64,000 bases of DNA from Rectinema subterraneum (GTDB lineage: Bacteria > Spirochaetota > Spirochaetia > Treponematales > Rectinemataceae): assembly GCA_009768935.1 (NCBI GenBank), contig WESA01000003.1:1-64000 (forward strand). The letters are read 5' to 3'. The notes beneath the pieces were generated by a model. It had not been told where the DNA came from. It searched no databases and saw nothing but the letters and a program-made list of their open reading frames with translations. This document shows, one piece after another, positions 7,461 to 15,879 of the stretch. Made by a program: the position numbers and the translations under genes. The stretch's first letter is position 1. The number at the start of each line of letters is the position of its first letter.

Positions 7461-9005
7461 CTATTTCGATTGCTCTGATTGCTCAGCTGGAGAAAGACGC
7501 GCAGAGTGGGCGCGCGCGGAAATCTCAAACACTTCTTTTTTAAACAGATCCCCCCGCTCGAATTCGTGCAGGAAGAGGCCAAAACTCGCGCAGCCAGGAG
7601 ACAGTAGCACAACATCGCTACGCGCCGCTGATTGTGCGGCAGAATCAACTGCATCTCGCATCGAGTTATAAGGCCCCTTGTATGATATTTTTTCTTTTTC
7701 GAGCAGGGCAATGATTCTATCGGTGCCGCTCCCAGCAAGAAGGATAATATCTTTCAGGCTTCTTGCCTTTTCCGCAAATGCGGAAAAATCGCTCGATTTG
7801 TCGCTGCCGCCTGCAATGAGCACTACAGGACAGGAAAAGCTGTTGATTGCGGCAATCGCTGCGTCAGGAATTGTCGCCGTGCTATCGTTGTACCAGCGAA
7901 CTCCGTCGATCTCAGCAACATATTCAAGCCGGTGCGGTACCCCGGGGAAAGAACCCAGCGCAGGCGCAATTTCTTTTGCAGAAAGGCCGAAGGCGCACAG
8001 CGCAACTGCTGCAGCGAGCAGGTTCTTTTTCTGATGCAGCCCGGGCACGACTATATGCTGAGGAACCAGAAGCTCATGTGAATAATCCGTACCGAATGTT
8101 CCATAGCCTGCATATAGTTCAGGATGCTCTTTCGGATCGAGAACATGTCCGGAATGGGGCGCGCCGGCTTCGGCATTTTTTTCTTTTGTCTGTGATAGTA
8201 TGTCGAGGGCGAGCCATCCGCCCCGTGCCCCTGCGCCAATTGCCTCTTCAAGCGGTTTTTCGCTGTACCAAAGCACAGTCGCGCGTGTCTCTTGTGCGAA
8301 CGATCGCCCCCAGTTCTGATCGGCATTGCAGATTGTATAGCATGTTTCATCCTGCGCTTGGTATATGACACGCTTGTCGGCGACATATGCGTCCATAGAG
8401 CCATAATAGTTGAGGTGGTCGGGAAGGATTGTCGTCAGCACGGCGATCTGCGGCTTAAGAAGGCCCATACCGCGCAAATCTCCAAGCTGCCAGCTGGAAA
8501 GCTCAAGTACAACCGGAACATCCGGCGCGGTCTTGTCGAGAAAATCGAGGGGCGAGACAGTAATATTGCCCCCCAGCAGTGCTGTTTTGCCTGCTTGCGA
8601 CAGAACATGCCATATTGCGGAAGCGACAGTCGATTTGCCCTTAGAACCCGTCACCGCGATGAGAGGGGATTGCGAATACCGCAGAAATATTGAAATATCG
8701 GTTTCAATTCTCTTTGCAACCTTGAGGTATGGCGAATCGCGACGCACGGCCGGATTCTTGATGACAATATCAGCATCGCTGAAATCCTGTTCGCGATGAG
8801 CGCCCAGGACAAAACGAATATCGAGGCCCTGAAGCTGCTCGATCGCTGGCGCAAGCGTGTTTTGGTCCCTGAGATCTGTAACCGTCACATGCGCGCCCGC
8901 ACGCGCAAAGAATCGCGCGCTTGAAATGCCGCCGCCATGGAGCCCCAGCCCCATGATGGTCACTTTTTTGCTGCGGAATTCAGTTATGTCTTCAGTAATG
9001 CTCAT
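7461..9005 (-). CDS. murD: UDP-N-acetylmuramoyl-L-alanine--D-glutamate ligase
   Basis: This 514-residue cytoplasmic ATP-dependent ligase adds D-glutamate to UDP-MurNAc-L-Ala in peptidoglycan synthesis. It begins with a Rossmann-like UDP-binding domain (MGLGLHGGG), followed by the Mur ligase ATP loop GSKGKST near residue 118. Later it shows the Mur family WYNDSTATIPDA segment (about 371-382), which is characteristic of MurD. It is longer than E. coli MurD (438 residues), mostly through an inserted stretch in the central domain after the carbamate-Lys region. It stands alone rather than in a dcw cluster and converges with the Memo gene across 29 bases. A TATAAA box on the minus strand ends 13 bases before ATG 9005. 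Confidence 0.93.
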   Translation of the reverse strand: MSITEDITEFRSKKVTIMGLGLHGGGISSARFFARAGAHVTVTDLRDQNTLAPAIEQLQGLDIRFVLGAHREQDFSDADIVIKNPAVRRDSPYLKVAKRIETDISIFLRYSQSPLIAVTGSKGKSTVASAIWHVLSQAGKTALLGGNITVSPLDFLDKTAPDVPVVLELSSWQLGDLRGMGLLKPQIAVLTTILPDHLNYYGSMDAYVADKRVIYQAQDETCYTICNADQNWGRSFAQETRATVLWYSEKPLEEAIGAGARGGWLALDILSQTKEKNAEAGAPHSGHVLDPKEHPELYAGYGTFGTDYSHELLVPQHIVVPGLHQKKNLLAAAVALCAFGLSAKEIAPALGSFPGVPHRLEYVAEIDGVRWYNDSTATIPDAAIAAINSFSCPVVLIAGGSDKSSDFSAFAEKARSLKDIILLAGSGTDRIIALLEKEKISYKGPYNSMRDAVDSAAQSAARSDVVLLSPGCASFGLFLHEFERGDLFKKEVFEISARAHSARLSPAEQSEQSK

Positions 9006-9171
9006 ATCTTTGTCCGCTTTTATAGTTCACAAGAAGGGTATGTCTGTCCAGTGGGCGATGCGGGGCAGCATTTGGCAGCTTTTCGGCTCGGGCAAAGAAC
9101 GAAGAATGTATATGCATTGCTCTCGAATAATTTTGCATATCATAGCAGATTGTGCTAAACAATGATTTTTC

Positions 9172-9200
9172 TTGACAGATTTCAGATTCGCGCATAGGCT
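9172..9200 (+). promoter_or_regulatory. Promoter of the 9211 flavoprotein operon (leaderless type)
   Basis: A consensus -35 TTGACA (9172-9177), a 17-base spacer and TAGGCT (9195-9200) precede ATG 9211 by ten bases. The same TTGACA-N17-TAGGCT arrangement occurs before the FGE-PEGA gene at 61338-61366. A TTG start inside the -35 box, though in frame, is thereby excluded. Confidence 0.65.
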
Positions 9201-9210
9201 TGAATCGATT

Positions 9211-11364
9211 ATGAATCGCATCGAAAATCATCCAATTCTTCAGTCCAGGAAAGATCGCCGCCAGATCCGCTTTTATTTCGACGGGGACGAGATTGCAGGG
9301 TTCGAAGGGGAACCTGTTGCATCGGCGCTCATCGCATCGGGGCATCATGTATTTTCCCATCATCATAAAGATGGCGCGCCGCAGGGGCTTTTTTGTGCAA
9401 ATGGCCAGTGCTCGCAATGCACCATGCTGATTGATGGCATTCCGAAAAAATCCTGCATGACGCCTTTGTCTGAAGGTATGGATGTGCGGACTCTGTACGG
9501 ACTCCCGCATCTCCCTGCGGAAGATGAGCCGCTTGTGCAGGCTGAGCGCCGATCGGTGCGAACGGATATTTTTATTATCGGCGCAGGACCGGCGGGTTTG
9601 GCTGCGGCTACGGAACTTGGGCGGATGGGGTATCAGGTTCTTGTTGCGGACGACAAGGCACAGGCCGGCGGCAAACTCGTGCTGCAGACCCACAAGTTTT
9701 TTGGTTCAGAGGCTGATTGTTACGCAGGCACCCGCGGCATCGACATTGCCCATATTCTCGAAGATGAAGCGAAGCGCCATCCTTCAGTGACGATTCTGAC
9801 AAATGCCCCTGTGGTCGGTATCTACAAGGATCGCAAAGCGGGCATCTATCTCAATTACGAATCGTATCTGCTCGTGGAGTTTACAGCCTTGGTCGTCGCT
9901 GCGGGAGCTCGCGAAAAAGCGCTGCATTTTCCCGGCTGGGATTTGCCCGGCGTCATTGGCGCAGGAGCCTTCCAGACGCTTGTCAACAGGGATCTTGTCA
10001 AGGCTTATAGAAAAATTCTCATTATTGGATCAGGAAATGTGGGGCTTATTGCTGCCTATCATGCTCTCCAGGCAGGAATTACTGTCGCAGGCATTATCGA
10101 AGTTGCCGGCAGGGTGAATGGCTATCAGGTGCATGCAGACAAAATTCGCCGCATGGGCGTGCCTATTTCATTGAACTCAACAATTCTCAAGGCAGAAGGC
10201 CGCGATAAAGTCGAGCGAGCAATTGTCGCGGCTGTCGATGAAAAAGGTCAGCCTGTCGCGGGCACTGCTAGAGCATATGAGGTGGACGCAGTACTCATAG
10301 CAGCCGGTCTCTCGCCGTGCAATGAATTTCTCGAGCAGGCACGGCGCTATGGCATTATGGCAGTGGCTGCAGGCGACGCTGCGGAAATTGCAGAGGCATC
10401 GAGTGCGATGTATGGAGGCAAGACAGCGGCCATGGATCTTGCTTCCATGCTCGGAAAGAAAATCATAGTCAATCCCGAATGGGAGACGACGCGCAAAGTC
10501 CTTGCTTCGCGCCCCGGCGACAGTTATGAACGATCTCCTGTCGTTCCAGGCAGCGAATGGAGGCCTGTATTTTTCTGTTCGGAAGAGATTCCCTGCAACC
10601 CCTGCGCAACAGTATGCCCTGTAGGAGCGATTCAGCTTCGCCCTATGCACGGCAATATCATGGATCTGCCATATTTCGAAGGGAATCGATGCACTGGCTG
10701 CGGTTCCTGTGTTGCAGTCTGCCCCGGTCTTGCCATCACATTAGTGCGCCGCATCCCCGGCGAAAAAGCGTTGGCTGACAAAGCATCGGGTGATAAAGCA
10801 TCGGGCGACAGAGCGCAAGTTGTTCTGCCTTGGGAATTCAACGCTGATTTTGATATCGGCACAGAACTGGATCTCGTCGATCAGAAGGGCGATTTTGTCG
10901 AAAGAGCCCCAGTCGTCTCGAAACGCAGAGTTTCTTCGAGAAATACATGGCTTTTGACATTCCATGTCGATATTGCTCATGCTTCGAAAATTGCGGGGAT
11001 TCGGGTTCAGCCGCAAGAAGCGAGTGCTTTTCAATCTGCTGAGATTCCGGCCGACGGAGCGGCGGATACTGTCCTGTGCCGCTGTGAGCGTGTCACTCTA
11101 GGAGAAATAGTAGAATTTATCAGGAATAACAAGGTGCGCGACATCAATCAGCTGAAATCGCTCAGAGTTGGCATGGGGGCATGCGGAGGGAAAACGTGTT
11201 CCCAGCTTGTCGGCAAAGCATTCAGACTTGCCGGAACAGATCCTGCGGAAGTCGAGCCAGCAACCCAGCGGCCTTTGTTCATGGAAATGCCTATGGGAGC
11301 CGCTGTGAATGAAGGCCTGCACAAGCTGGGCGGCAAGGAAGCTGGCGCGCGGGGGGCACCATGA
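9211..11364 (+). CDS. Fused iron-sulfur flavoprotein oxidoreductase (HcnA-HcnB-ferredoxin-BFD type)
   Basis: A 717-residue fusion. Residues 20-90 form a 2Fe-2S domain (Cys62, 67, 70, 82) like HcnA or the N-terminus of sarcosine oxidase alpha. Residues 115-420 form a pyridine-nucleotide-disulfide-type domain with GxGxxG at 124-129 (FAD) and IIGSGNVG at 271-278 (NAD(P)). Residues 456-510 bind two 4Fe-4S clusters (Cys462, 465, 469 and Cys494, 497, 500, 504). The C-terminal BFD-like 2Fe-2S domain has Cys623, 625, 658 and 663. Related proteins oxidise opines, D-proline, glycine or sarcosine together with a DAO-family subunit, which is the next gene. The substrate cannot be read from sequence. Residues 522-533 repeat DKASG. 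Confidence 0.85.
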   Translation: MNRIENHPILQSRKDRRQIRFYFDGDEIAGFEGEPVASALIASGHHVFSHHHKDGAPQGLFCANGQCSQCTMLIDGIPKKSCMTPLSEGMDVRTLYGLPHLPAEDEPLVQAERRSVRTDIFIIGAGPAGLAAATELGRMGYQVLVADDKAQAGGKLVLQTHKFFGSEADCYAGTRGIDIAHILEDEAKRHPSVTILTNAPVVGIYKDRKAGIYLNYESYLLVEFTALVVAAGAREKALHFPGWDLPGVIGAGAFQTLVNRDLVKAYRKILIIGSGNVGLIAAYHALQAGITVAGIIEVAGRVNGYQVHADKIRRMGVPISLNSTILKAEGRDKVERAIVAAVDEKGQPVAGTARAYEVDAVLIAAGLSPCNEFLEQARRYGIMAVAAGDAAEIAEASSAMYGGKTAAMDLASMLGKKIIVNPEWETTRKVLASRPGDSYERSPVVPGSEWRPVFFCSEEIPCNPCATVCPVGAIQLRPMHGNIMDLPYFEGNRCTGCGSCVAVCPGLAITLVRRIPGEKALADKASGDKASGDRAQVVLPWEFNADFDIGTELDLVDQKGDFVERAPVVSKRRVSSRNTWLLTFHVDIAHASKIAGIRVQPQEASAFQSAEIPADGAADTVLCRCERVTLGEIVEFIRNNKVRDINQLKSLRVGMGACGGKTCSQLVGKAFRLAGTDPAEVEPATQRPLFMEMPMGAAVNEGLHKLGGKEAGARGAP

Positions 11365-12533
11365 AGCACTTCGATGTTGTCATCGTCGGGGCCGGTTCTG
11401 TCGGCGTGCCGCTTGCATGGCAGCTTGCAGCGCGTGGATTGAAGGTCGCAGTCATCGACCAGGAAGCCTCCTGGGGAAGGGGCCAGAACAGAGCTGCGAT
11501 CGGAGGTGTGCGCGCCACCCATTCAGATCCGGCAAAGATTCGCATCTGCCTCGAATCGATCGAGATATTTTCTTCTTTGAAATCGAAATATGGCCTCGAT
11601 GTGGAGTGGCAGCCCGGTGGCTATCTCTATGTCGCATATGATGAAGCCACAGAAATGCAATTTCGCTCCCTTCTGAAAAAACAGAAAACCGCAGGGCTTG
11701 AAATCGATTGGATAAGCCCCGAGAAAATAGCTCGTTTGGCGCCAGGCATCCGTACCGAAGGGCTTCTGGGCGGTACATTCAGCCCCTACGATGGCTATGC
11801 TTCACCCTTGATGGCTGCGACTGCTTTTCATAAGCTCGCGCTCGATGCTGGTGTTTTATTTTTCTTCAACAGGCGTGTCGAAAGCATTCGCAAGGCTGAC
11901 AATACCATCATCTCGCTCACTGCCGGACAAGAAGAATTTTCAGCTGAGTTTTTTGTGAATGCGGCAGGCGCTGAAGCTGCGGATATTGCCAAGATAGCCG
12001 GTTTTGATATTCCTGTATTCCCCGACTGCCATGAAGCAGGAGTGACTGAGCCTGTCGAACGATTTATGCAGCCGATGATCGTCGATATCCGTTCTGATGC
12101 CGAATCAGGCAACTACTATTTTTATCAAGCAAGAACGGGACAAGTGGTGTTCTGCATAACGCCGAGGCCGCAGATATGGGGCCGCGACAAGGATTCTACT
12201 TCGACCTTTCTCCCGATCTGCGTGCGTCGAATGATTGAGCTCTATCCCAGGCTCCGCAATCTGCGGGTGCGCCGGACATGGCGTGGTATGTATCCGATGA
12301 CACCTGATGGCCTGCCGATCATCGGATACCCTGACATGGCGATCAATTTTCTTCAGGCTGTAGGCATGTGCGGTCAGGGTTTCATGATGGGACCGGGCCT
12401 CGGGCACATTTTGGCCCAAACCATCATGGCGGGCGGCTCCCATGCGAATCCAGCAGGCGCAACCGAATACAATTTCATTTTTGATGAGTTTTCGATCAAC
12501 AGAAGTTTCGATCATGCTGAATTGCTGAAGTGA
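11361..12533 (+). CDS. DAO-family FAD-dependent oxidoreductase (HcnC / opine oxidase B-like)
   Basis: This 390-residue flavoprotein has an N-terminal FAD-binding motif (VIVGAGSVG, about 6-14) and the C-terminal LPIIGY and QGFMMGPGLG segments typical of the DAO superfamily (glycine, sarcosine, D-proline and opine oxidases/dehydrogenases). The start ATG overlaps the stop of the fused iron-sulfur flavoprotein (ATGA), so the two are coupled and probably form one enzyme in which this subunit oxidises an amine and passes electrons to the Fe-S partner. D-proline, hydroxyproline or an opine are possible substrates; none can be chosen from sequence. Confidence 0.85.
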   Translation: MKHFDVVIVGAGSVGVPLAWQLAARGLKVAVIDQEASWGRGQNRAAIGGVRATHSDPAKIRICLESIEIFSSLKSKYGLDVEWQPGGYLYVAYDEATEMQFRSLLKKQKTAGLEIDWISPEKIARLAPGIRTEGLLGGTFSPYDGYASPLMAATAFHKLALDAGVLFFFNRRVESIRKADNTIISLTAGQEEFSAEFFVNAAGAEAADIAKIAGFDIPVFPDCHEAGVTEPVERFMQPMIVDIRSDAESGNYYFYQARTGQVVFCITPRPQIWGRDKDSTSTFLPICVRRMIELYPRLRNLRVRRTWRGMYPMTPDGLPIIGYPDMAINFLQAVGMCGQGFMMGPGLGHILAQTIMAGGSHANPAGATEYNFIFDEFSINRSFDHAELLK

Positions 12534-12562
12534 TTGACAAAATTCGCGCTTTGGGCGATATT
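12534..12562 (+). promoter_or_regulatory. Promoter candidate of the isc-like operon
   Basis: TTGACA (12534-12539), a 17-base spacer and GATATT (12557-12562) start directly after the stop codon of the preceding gene and lie 25 bases before ATG 12588. The position suits autoregulation by the encoded IscR-like repressor. No operator motif is claimed. Confidence 0.6.
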
Positions 12563-12587
12563 CACAGCAATTTAGTAGGAATTTACC

Positions 12588-13052
12588 ATGTTTCAAGTGC
12601 CGACAAAGACTCAATATGCAATCCGCGCCCTTGTACACCTTGTACATGCAGGCTCAGCCAGTGTGGCGACTATCGCTGAAGCAGAACATATTCCAGCCAA
12701 GTACCTCGAAGCAATACTGAGTCAGCTCAAAAGTGCTGGGCTCGTTATATCTGACAGAGGGCGCAGCGGCGGTTACAGGCTTGCAAGAGCAGCCAGCATC
12801 ATCCAGATGAGCGAAGTCGTGCAAGCGACAGAAGGGGAAATTCGACCCGTGGAATGTGTTGATAATGCAACGATTTGCGTTGTATCTGAAGGGTGTCTTC
12901 CACGGCGTTTCTGGCTTGGGCTTAAAAAGACTGTCGATGAGTATCTTGCGTCAGTCACTCTTGCTGAAATAGCTGAACCGGGGCTTTCGGATTCTTTATC
13001 GGCATTCCGGAAGCGTCCAGCTCCAGCGAGAATGAACAACAGGAGCAACTAA
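12588..13052 (+). CDS. iscR: Rrf2/IscR-family transcriptional regulator
   Basis: A 154-residue winged-helix regulator. The N-terminal half has the Rrf2 pattern (YAIRALVHLV, IPAKYLEAIL) and the recognition-wing GRSGGYRLAR. Three cysteines, Cys90-x6-Cys97-x5-Cys103, match the 2Fe-2S-binding site of IscR apart from one extra residue in the first gap. It therefore probably senses Fe-S status. It is the first gene of iscR-iscS-nifU-mutY-like, one base before iscS, so it most likely controls this operon. The symbol rests on context and the cysteines. Confidence 0.85.
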   Translation: MFQVPTKTQYAIRALVHLVHAGSASVATIAEAEHIPAKYLEAILSQLKSAGLVISDRGRSGGYRLARAASIIQMSEVVQATEGEIRPVECVDNATICVVSEGCLPRRFWLGLKKTVDEYLASVTLAEIAEPGLSDSLSAFRKRPAPARMNNRSN

Positions 13053-13053
13053 A

Positions 13054-14274
13054 ATGAACGCGCGCTATGTGTATATGGATTACAATGCGACGACCCCATT
13101 GAGGCCGGAAGTGCGAGACCTCATGGTCAGAACGCTCGATGTATATGGCAATGCTTCGAGCATGCATGAACTGGGTCGAGTTGCCCGCGCCGAAATCGAG
13201 GAAGCAAGGGCACATGTAGCTGCGCTCATCGGTGCACAGAATCCTTCGAGAGTCTATTTCACCTCCGGCGGATCGGAATCGAACAATACGGTTTTTAATA
13301 CCATGTTTCTGATCGGGCGAAACCAAAAGCGCCGGAAAATCATCACGACGTCCATTGAGCATCCATGTGTGCTCAATTCGGCGGCTCACCTTCGCGATGA
13401 AGGGTTCCCTGTAGTGTTTCTCCCTGTCGATAGGGATGGACGCGTCGATATGGATGCATATTGCGCGGAATTGAGCCCTGATGTGCTTCTGGTTTCCGTC
13501 ATGGCAGCCAATAACGAAATCGGAACAATCGAAGATATCAAGACGATCGCAAAGCTTGCAAAAGAGCAGGGTGCCCTGGTTCACACTGATGCAACGCAGG
13601 CAGCAGGCAAGATTCCGGTCTCGGTCGAAGATTGGGGAGTGGATTACCTCACGCTTTCCTGCCATAAAATCTATGGTCCGAAAGGGATTGGTGCGCTCTA
13701 TGTGCGCGAGCGGGCACCGATCGAGCCACTCATCCGCGGAGGACATCAGGAAGATGGTGTGCGAGCCGGCACCTATAACAACTTGGGAATAATGGGCTTT
13801 GGAGAGGCTGCGCGGCTGGCACGTGCAGAGCTTGCAGAATATGGGCAGAATGTCAGCAGATTGAGAGCTATGCTCCGTGGCTTGATTCTTGAGCGCGTGC
13901 CCAATGTGCGCATAAACGGCCACCCAACAGAAGTGCTGCCAAACACGCTCAATGTTTCTTTCCCGGGAGCTGAGGGCGAGTCGATTCTGCTTTCGCTAGA
14001 TCTCGAGGGCATCGAAGTGAGTACAGGAAGCGCATGCGCTTCGGGAAGTCTTGACCCATCGCATGTGCTCATGGCAATCGGGCTCGGCCCGGAATTGGCG
14101 CATGGCTCAATTCGCTTTTCGCTTGGAAAGTACACGACTGAAGATGATGTACGATATGTGGCAGATAAATTGCCGCCGATCATCGCTCGCCTGCGGCGCA
14201 TGTCTACAGTGCCGGCTGAGGAAATCATAGGAGAGATACGCACAGAAGGAGCGCATCCGGAGGGAGCAAAATAA
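13054..14274 (+). CDS. iscS: Cysteine desulfurase
   Basis: This 406-residue PLP enzyme takes sulfur from L-cysteine as a persulfide and donates it to the Fe-S scaffold. Visible landmarks are the N-terminal MDYNATTP, HTDATQAAGK (about 177-186), the PLP lysine Lys205 in SCHKIYGPKG, and the active cysteine Cys328 in STGSACASGS. The longer flexible Cys loop indicates the IscS/NifS (class I) group rather than SufS. It follows iscR by one base and its stop overlaps the nifU start by one base. Whether NifS or IscS is the better name depends on the NifU-type scaffold downstream. Confidence 0.95.
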   Translation: MNARYVYMDYNATTPLRPEVRDLMVRTLDVYGNASSMHELGRVARAEIEEARAHVAALIGAQNPSRVYFTSGGSESNNTVFNTMFLIGRNQKRRKIITTSIEHPCVLNSAAHLRDEGFPVVFLPVDRDGRVDMDAYCAELSPDVLLVSVMAANNEIGTIEDIKTIAKLAKEQGALVHTDATQAAGKIPVSVEDWGVDYLTLSCHKIYGPKGIGALYVRERAPIEPLIRGGHQEDGVRAGTYNNLGIMGFGEAARLARAELAEYGQNVSRLRAMLRGLILERVPNVRINGHPTEVLPNTLNVSFPGAEGESILLSLDLEGIEVSTGSACASGSLDPSHVLMAIGLGPELAHGSIRFSLGKYTTEDDVRYVADKLPPIIARLRRMSTVPAEEIIGEIRTEGAHPEGAK

Positions 14275-14876
14275 TGGACGCATTCCAATGGTTGTATTCC
14301 GACATTGTAAAGGATCATTTCACCAATCCGCGCAATGTCTTCGATCCCGATAAAGATAAAGATTTCAAACCGGACGCTGAAGGCATGGTCGGCAATATAA
14401 AATGCGGCGATCAGATGATGTTCATGCTCAAAATCCAAAACGATATCATTGCTGATGTTCGATGGAAAACATATGGATGCGCTTCCGCCATTGCAAGCAC
14501 ATCTATGCTCTCGGAAACCATAAGAGGCATGAATATTCGAGATGCATATCACATAAAGCCCGCAGACATAGCAAGTCGCCTCGGCGGTTTGCCTGAAAAC
14601 AAGATCCACTGTTCAGTGCTCGGCGACAAGGCACTCAGGGCGGCAATCGATGTATACCTCGAGCAGCATGGCAGAGCTGGCGAATTCAAAGGCGAAGATG
14701 CGCAGATCATCTGCAAATGCCTCAATATCACGGACAAGGACATAGAAGAAGCGGTCAGGCAGGGCGCCCACGACTGGCATAGCCTTCAGGAAGCCACGAA
14801 GATTGGTACAGTCTGCGGCTCATGCAAAACAAAGGCAGAAGAACTCCTGCATGAATTTGTCCATATCTACAGCTGA
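14274..14876 (+). CDS. nifU: NifU-type Fe-S scaffold: IscU domain fused to BFD-like 2Fe-2S domain
   Basis: A 200-residue protein with an N-terminal IscU-like scaffold (Cys44, Cys69 and Cys113 as cluster ligands) and a C-terminal BFD-like 2Fe-2S domain (Cys147, Cys149, Cys181, Cys184). The C-terminal Nfu domain of full-length NifU (about 300 residues) is missing, so this is a two-domain short form known from various anaerobes. It assembles Fe-S clusters with the sulfur from IscS. The start overlaps the iscS stop by one base. There are no nitrogenase genes in the window; a general housekeeping role is more likely than nitrogen fixation. Confidence 0.92.
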   Translation: MDAFQWLYSDIVKDHFTNPRNVFDPDKDKDFKPDAEGMVGNIKCGDQMMFMLKIQNDIIADVRWKTYGCASAIASTSMLSETIRGMNIRDAYHIKPADIASRLGGLPENKIHCSVLGDKALRAAIDVYLEQHGRAGEFKGEDAQIICKCLNITDKDIEEAVRQGAHDWHSLQEATKIGTVCGSCKTKAEELLHEFVHIYS

Positions 14877-15753
14877 GGATATTGCTGGTGCGCGGACGTT
14901 CATCCTCGAAAAGGGGAGGGAGCACTATCGCGATCTGCCATGGCGCAAAACGAGTAGCCCATGGGCGATTCTCGTTTCGGAAGTGATGCTGCAGCAGACA
15001 CAGGTGCCGCGTGTTTCAAAGATTTTTCCTCTTTGGATGGAGCGCTTTCCAGTCCCTTCTGCACTCGCCGCTGTTCCTTTGAGCGAAGTACTGAGGGCAT
15101 GGAGCGGACTTGGGTACAACAGAAGGGCACTGAATCTTCAAAAAGCCGCCCGGATTCTGGCCCTCGAGTACAAAGACGCCGTCCCGCCCTCAGAAGAAGC
15201 CTTGCGAAGCCTGCCGGGCGTGGGCGTCTACACAGCCCGAGCGGTGCTTGCATTCGCGTTCAACATTGCTTCGGTGTTTCTCGAGACGAACATTCGCACG
15301 GTTTTTATACGGCATTTCTCTGCTGGCTTGAGCAGAGAGACCGACGGCACAGTGTCCGACAGAGATCTCGAGAAAATCGGCCAGCGTTTGCTCGACCGGC
15401 AAAACCCGCGCGCATGGTATTCAGCTCTCATGGATTATGGTGCATGGCTCAAACAAAACGAAGGAAATTTCGGAAAGCAGGCAAAAAAGTACCGACCGCA
15501 ACCTCCCTTCAATGGCTCGATGCGGCAGATCAGAGGTGCGATTCTTAAAAGTTTGCTGGAAACATCTCCTCTTCCAGTTGATATCGTCGCGGAACGCCTT
15601 TTGACAGATCCTGAAAGGATATATTCCTGTGCACTGCAGCTTGCCCAGGAAGGGTTTTTGGAGATACAGACTACGGAGAGCGCGGAGGGGCCAGAGAGTG
15701 CACGATGGCCAGAGAGCGCGGCAGCTGATTCAATTTTGCTCAATTTACCGTGA
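14851..15753 (+). CDS. MutY-like HhH-GPD DNA glycosylase lacking the Fe-S cluster
   Basis: This 300-residue protein has the MutY core: catalytic Glu44 in SEVMLQQTQ, the helix-hairpin-helix LPGVGVYTA at 121-129, and LETNIR at 144-149. MutY removes adenine opposite 8-oxoguanine. Two oddities stand out. The position of the second catalytic carboxylate, Asp in E. coli MutY, appears to be Glu145. The four-cysteine Fe-S loop that normally follows is absent, as is the C-terminal NUDIX-like domain; a short winged-helix-like tail is there instead. ATG 14851 overlaps nifU by 26 bases, placing it in the isc operon. An in-frame TTG at 14803 would add 16 unconserved residues and is less likely. Confidence 0.8.
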   Translation: MNLSISTAEDIAGARTFILEKGREHYRDLPWRKTSSPWAILVSEVMLQQTQVPRVSKIFPLWMERFPVPSALAAVPLSEVLRAWSGLGYNRRALNLQKAARILALEYKDAVPPSEEALRSLPGVGVYTARAVLAFAFNIASVFLETNIRTVFIRHFSAGLSRETDGTVSDRDLEKIGQRLLDRQNPRAWYSALMDYGAWLKQNEGNFGKQAKKYRPQPPFNGSMRQIRGAILKSLLETSPLPVDIVAERLLTDPERIYSCALQLAQEGFLEIQTTESAEGPESARWPESAAADSILLNLP

Positions 15754-15817
15754 CGCTAGCACAATGCGAACGCAATAATGCAACATTATTCATAAACAGA
15801 GAATAAATATTTACTAC

Positions 15818-15847
15818 TTGACGAATCTTTATTTGCAAGCATATTCT
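15818..15847 (+). promoter_or_regulatory. Promoter candidate of the TRAP operon
   Basis: TTGACG (15818-15823), an 18-base spacer and TATTCT (15842-15847) lie in an AT-rich gap, 32 bases before the dctP start. The 126-base gap also holds AT-rich sequence just upstream that could bind a regulator; no operator was identified. Confidence 0.5.
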
Positions 15848-15879
15848 ATGCTAATTTAATACACTTTTTGGAGGCTTTC

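Noticed and set aside
9172-9210. TTG start for the iron-sulfur flavoprotein
   Set aside because: The TTG is the first triplet of a consensus -35 box with a -10 box 17 bases later, so it lies upstream of the predicted transcript.
10177-10650. Cys/Arg-rich minus-strand frame
   Set aside because: It is the shadow of the 4Fe-4S cysteine codons of the flavoprotein gene.
12955-13923. 322-codon open frame on the minus strand
   Set aside because: It is the complement of iscR and iscS, whose catalytic residues are complete; the product is Cys/His-rich without family features.
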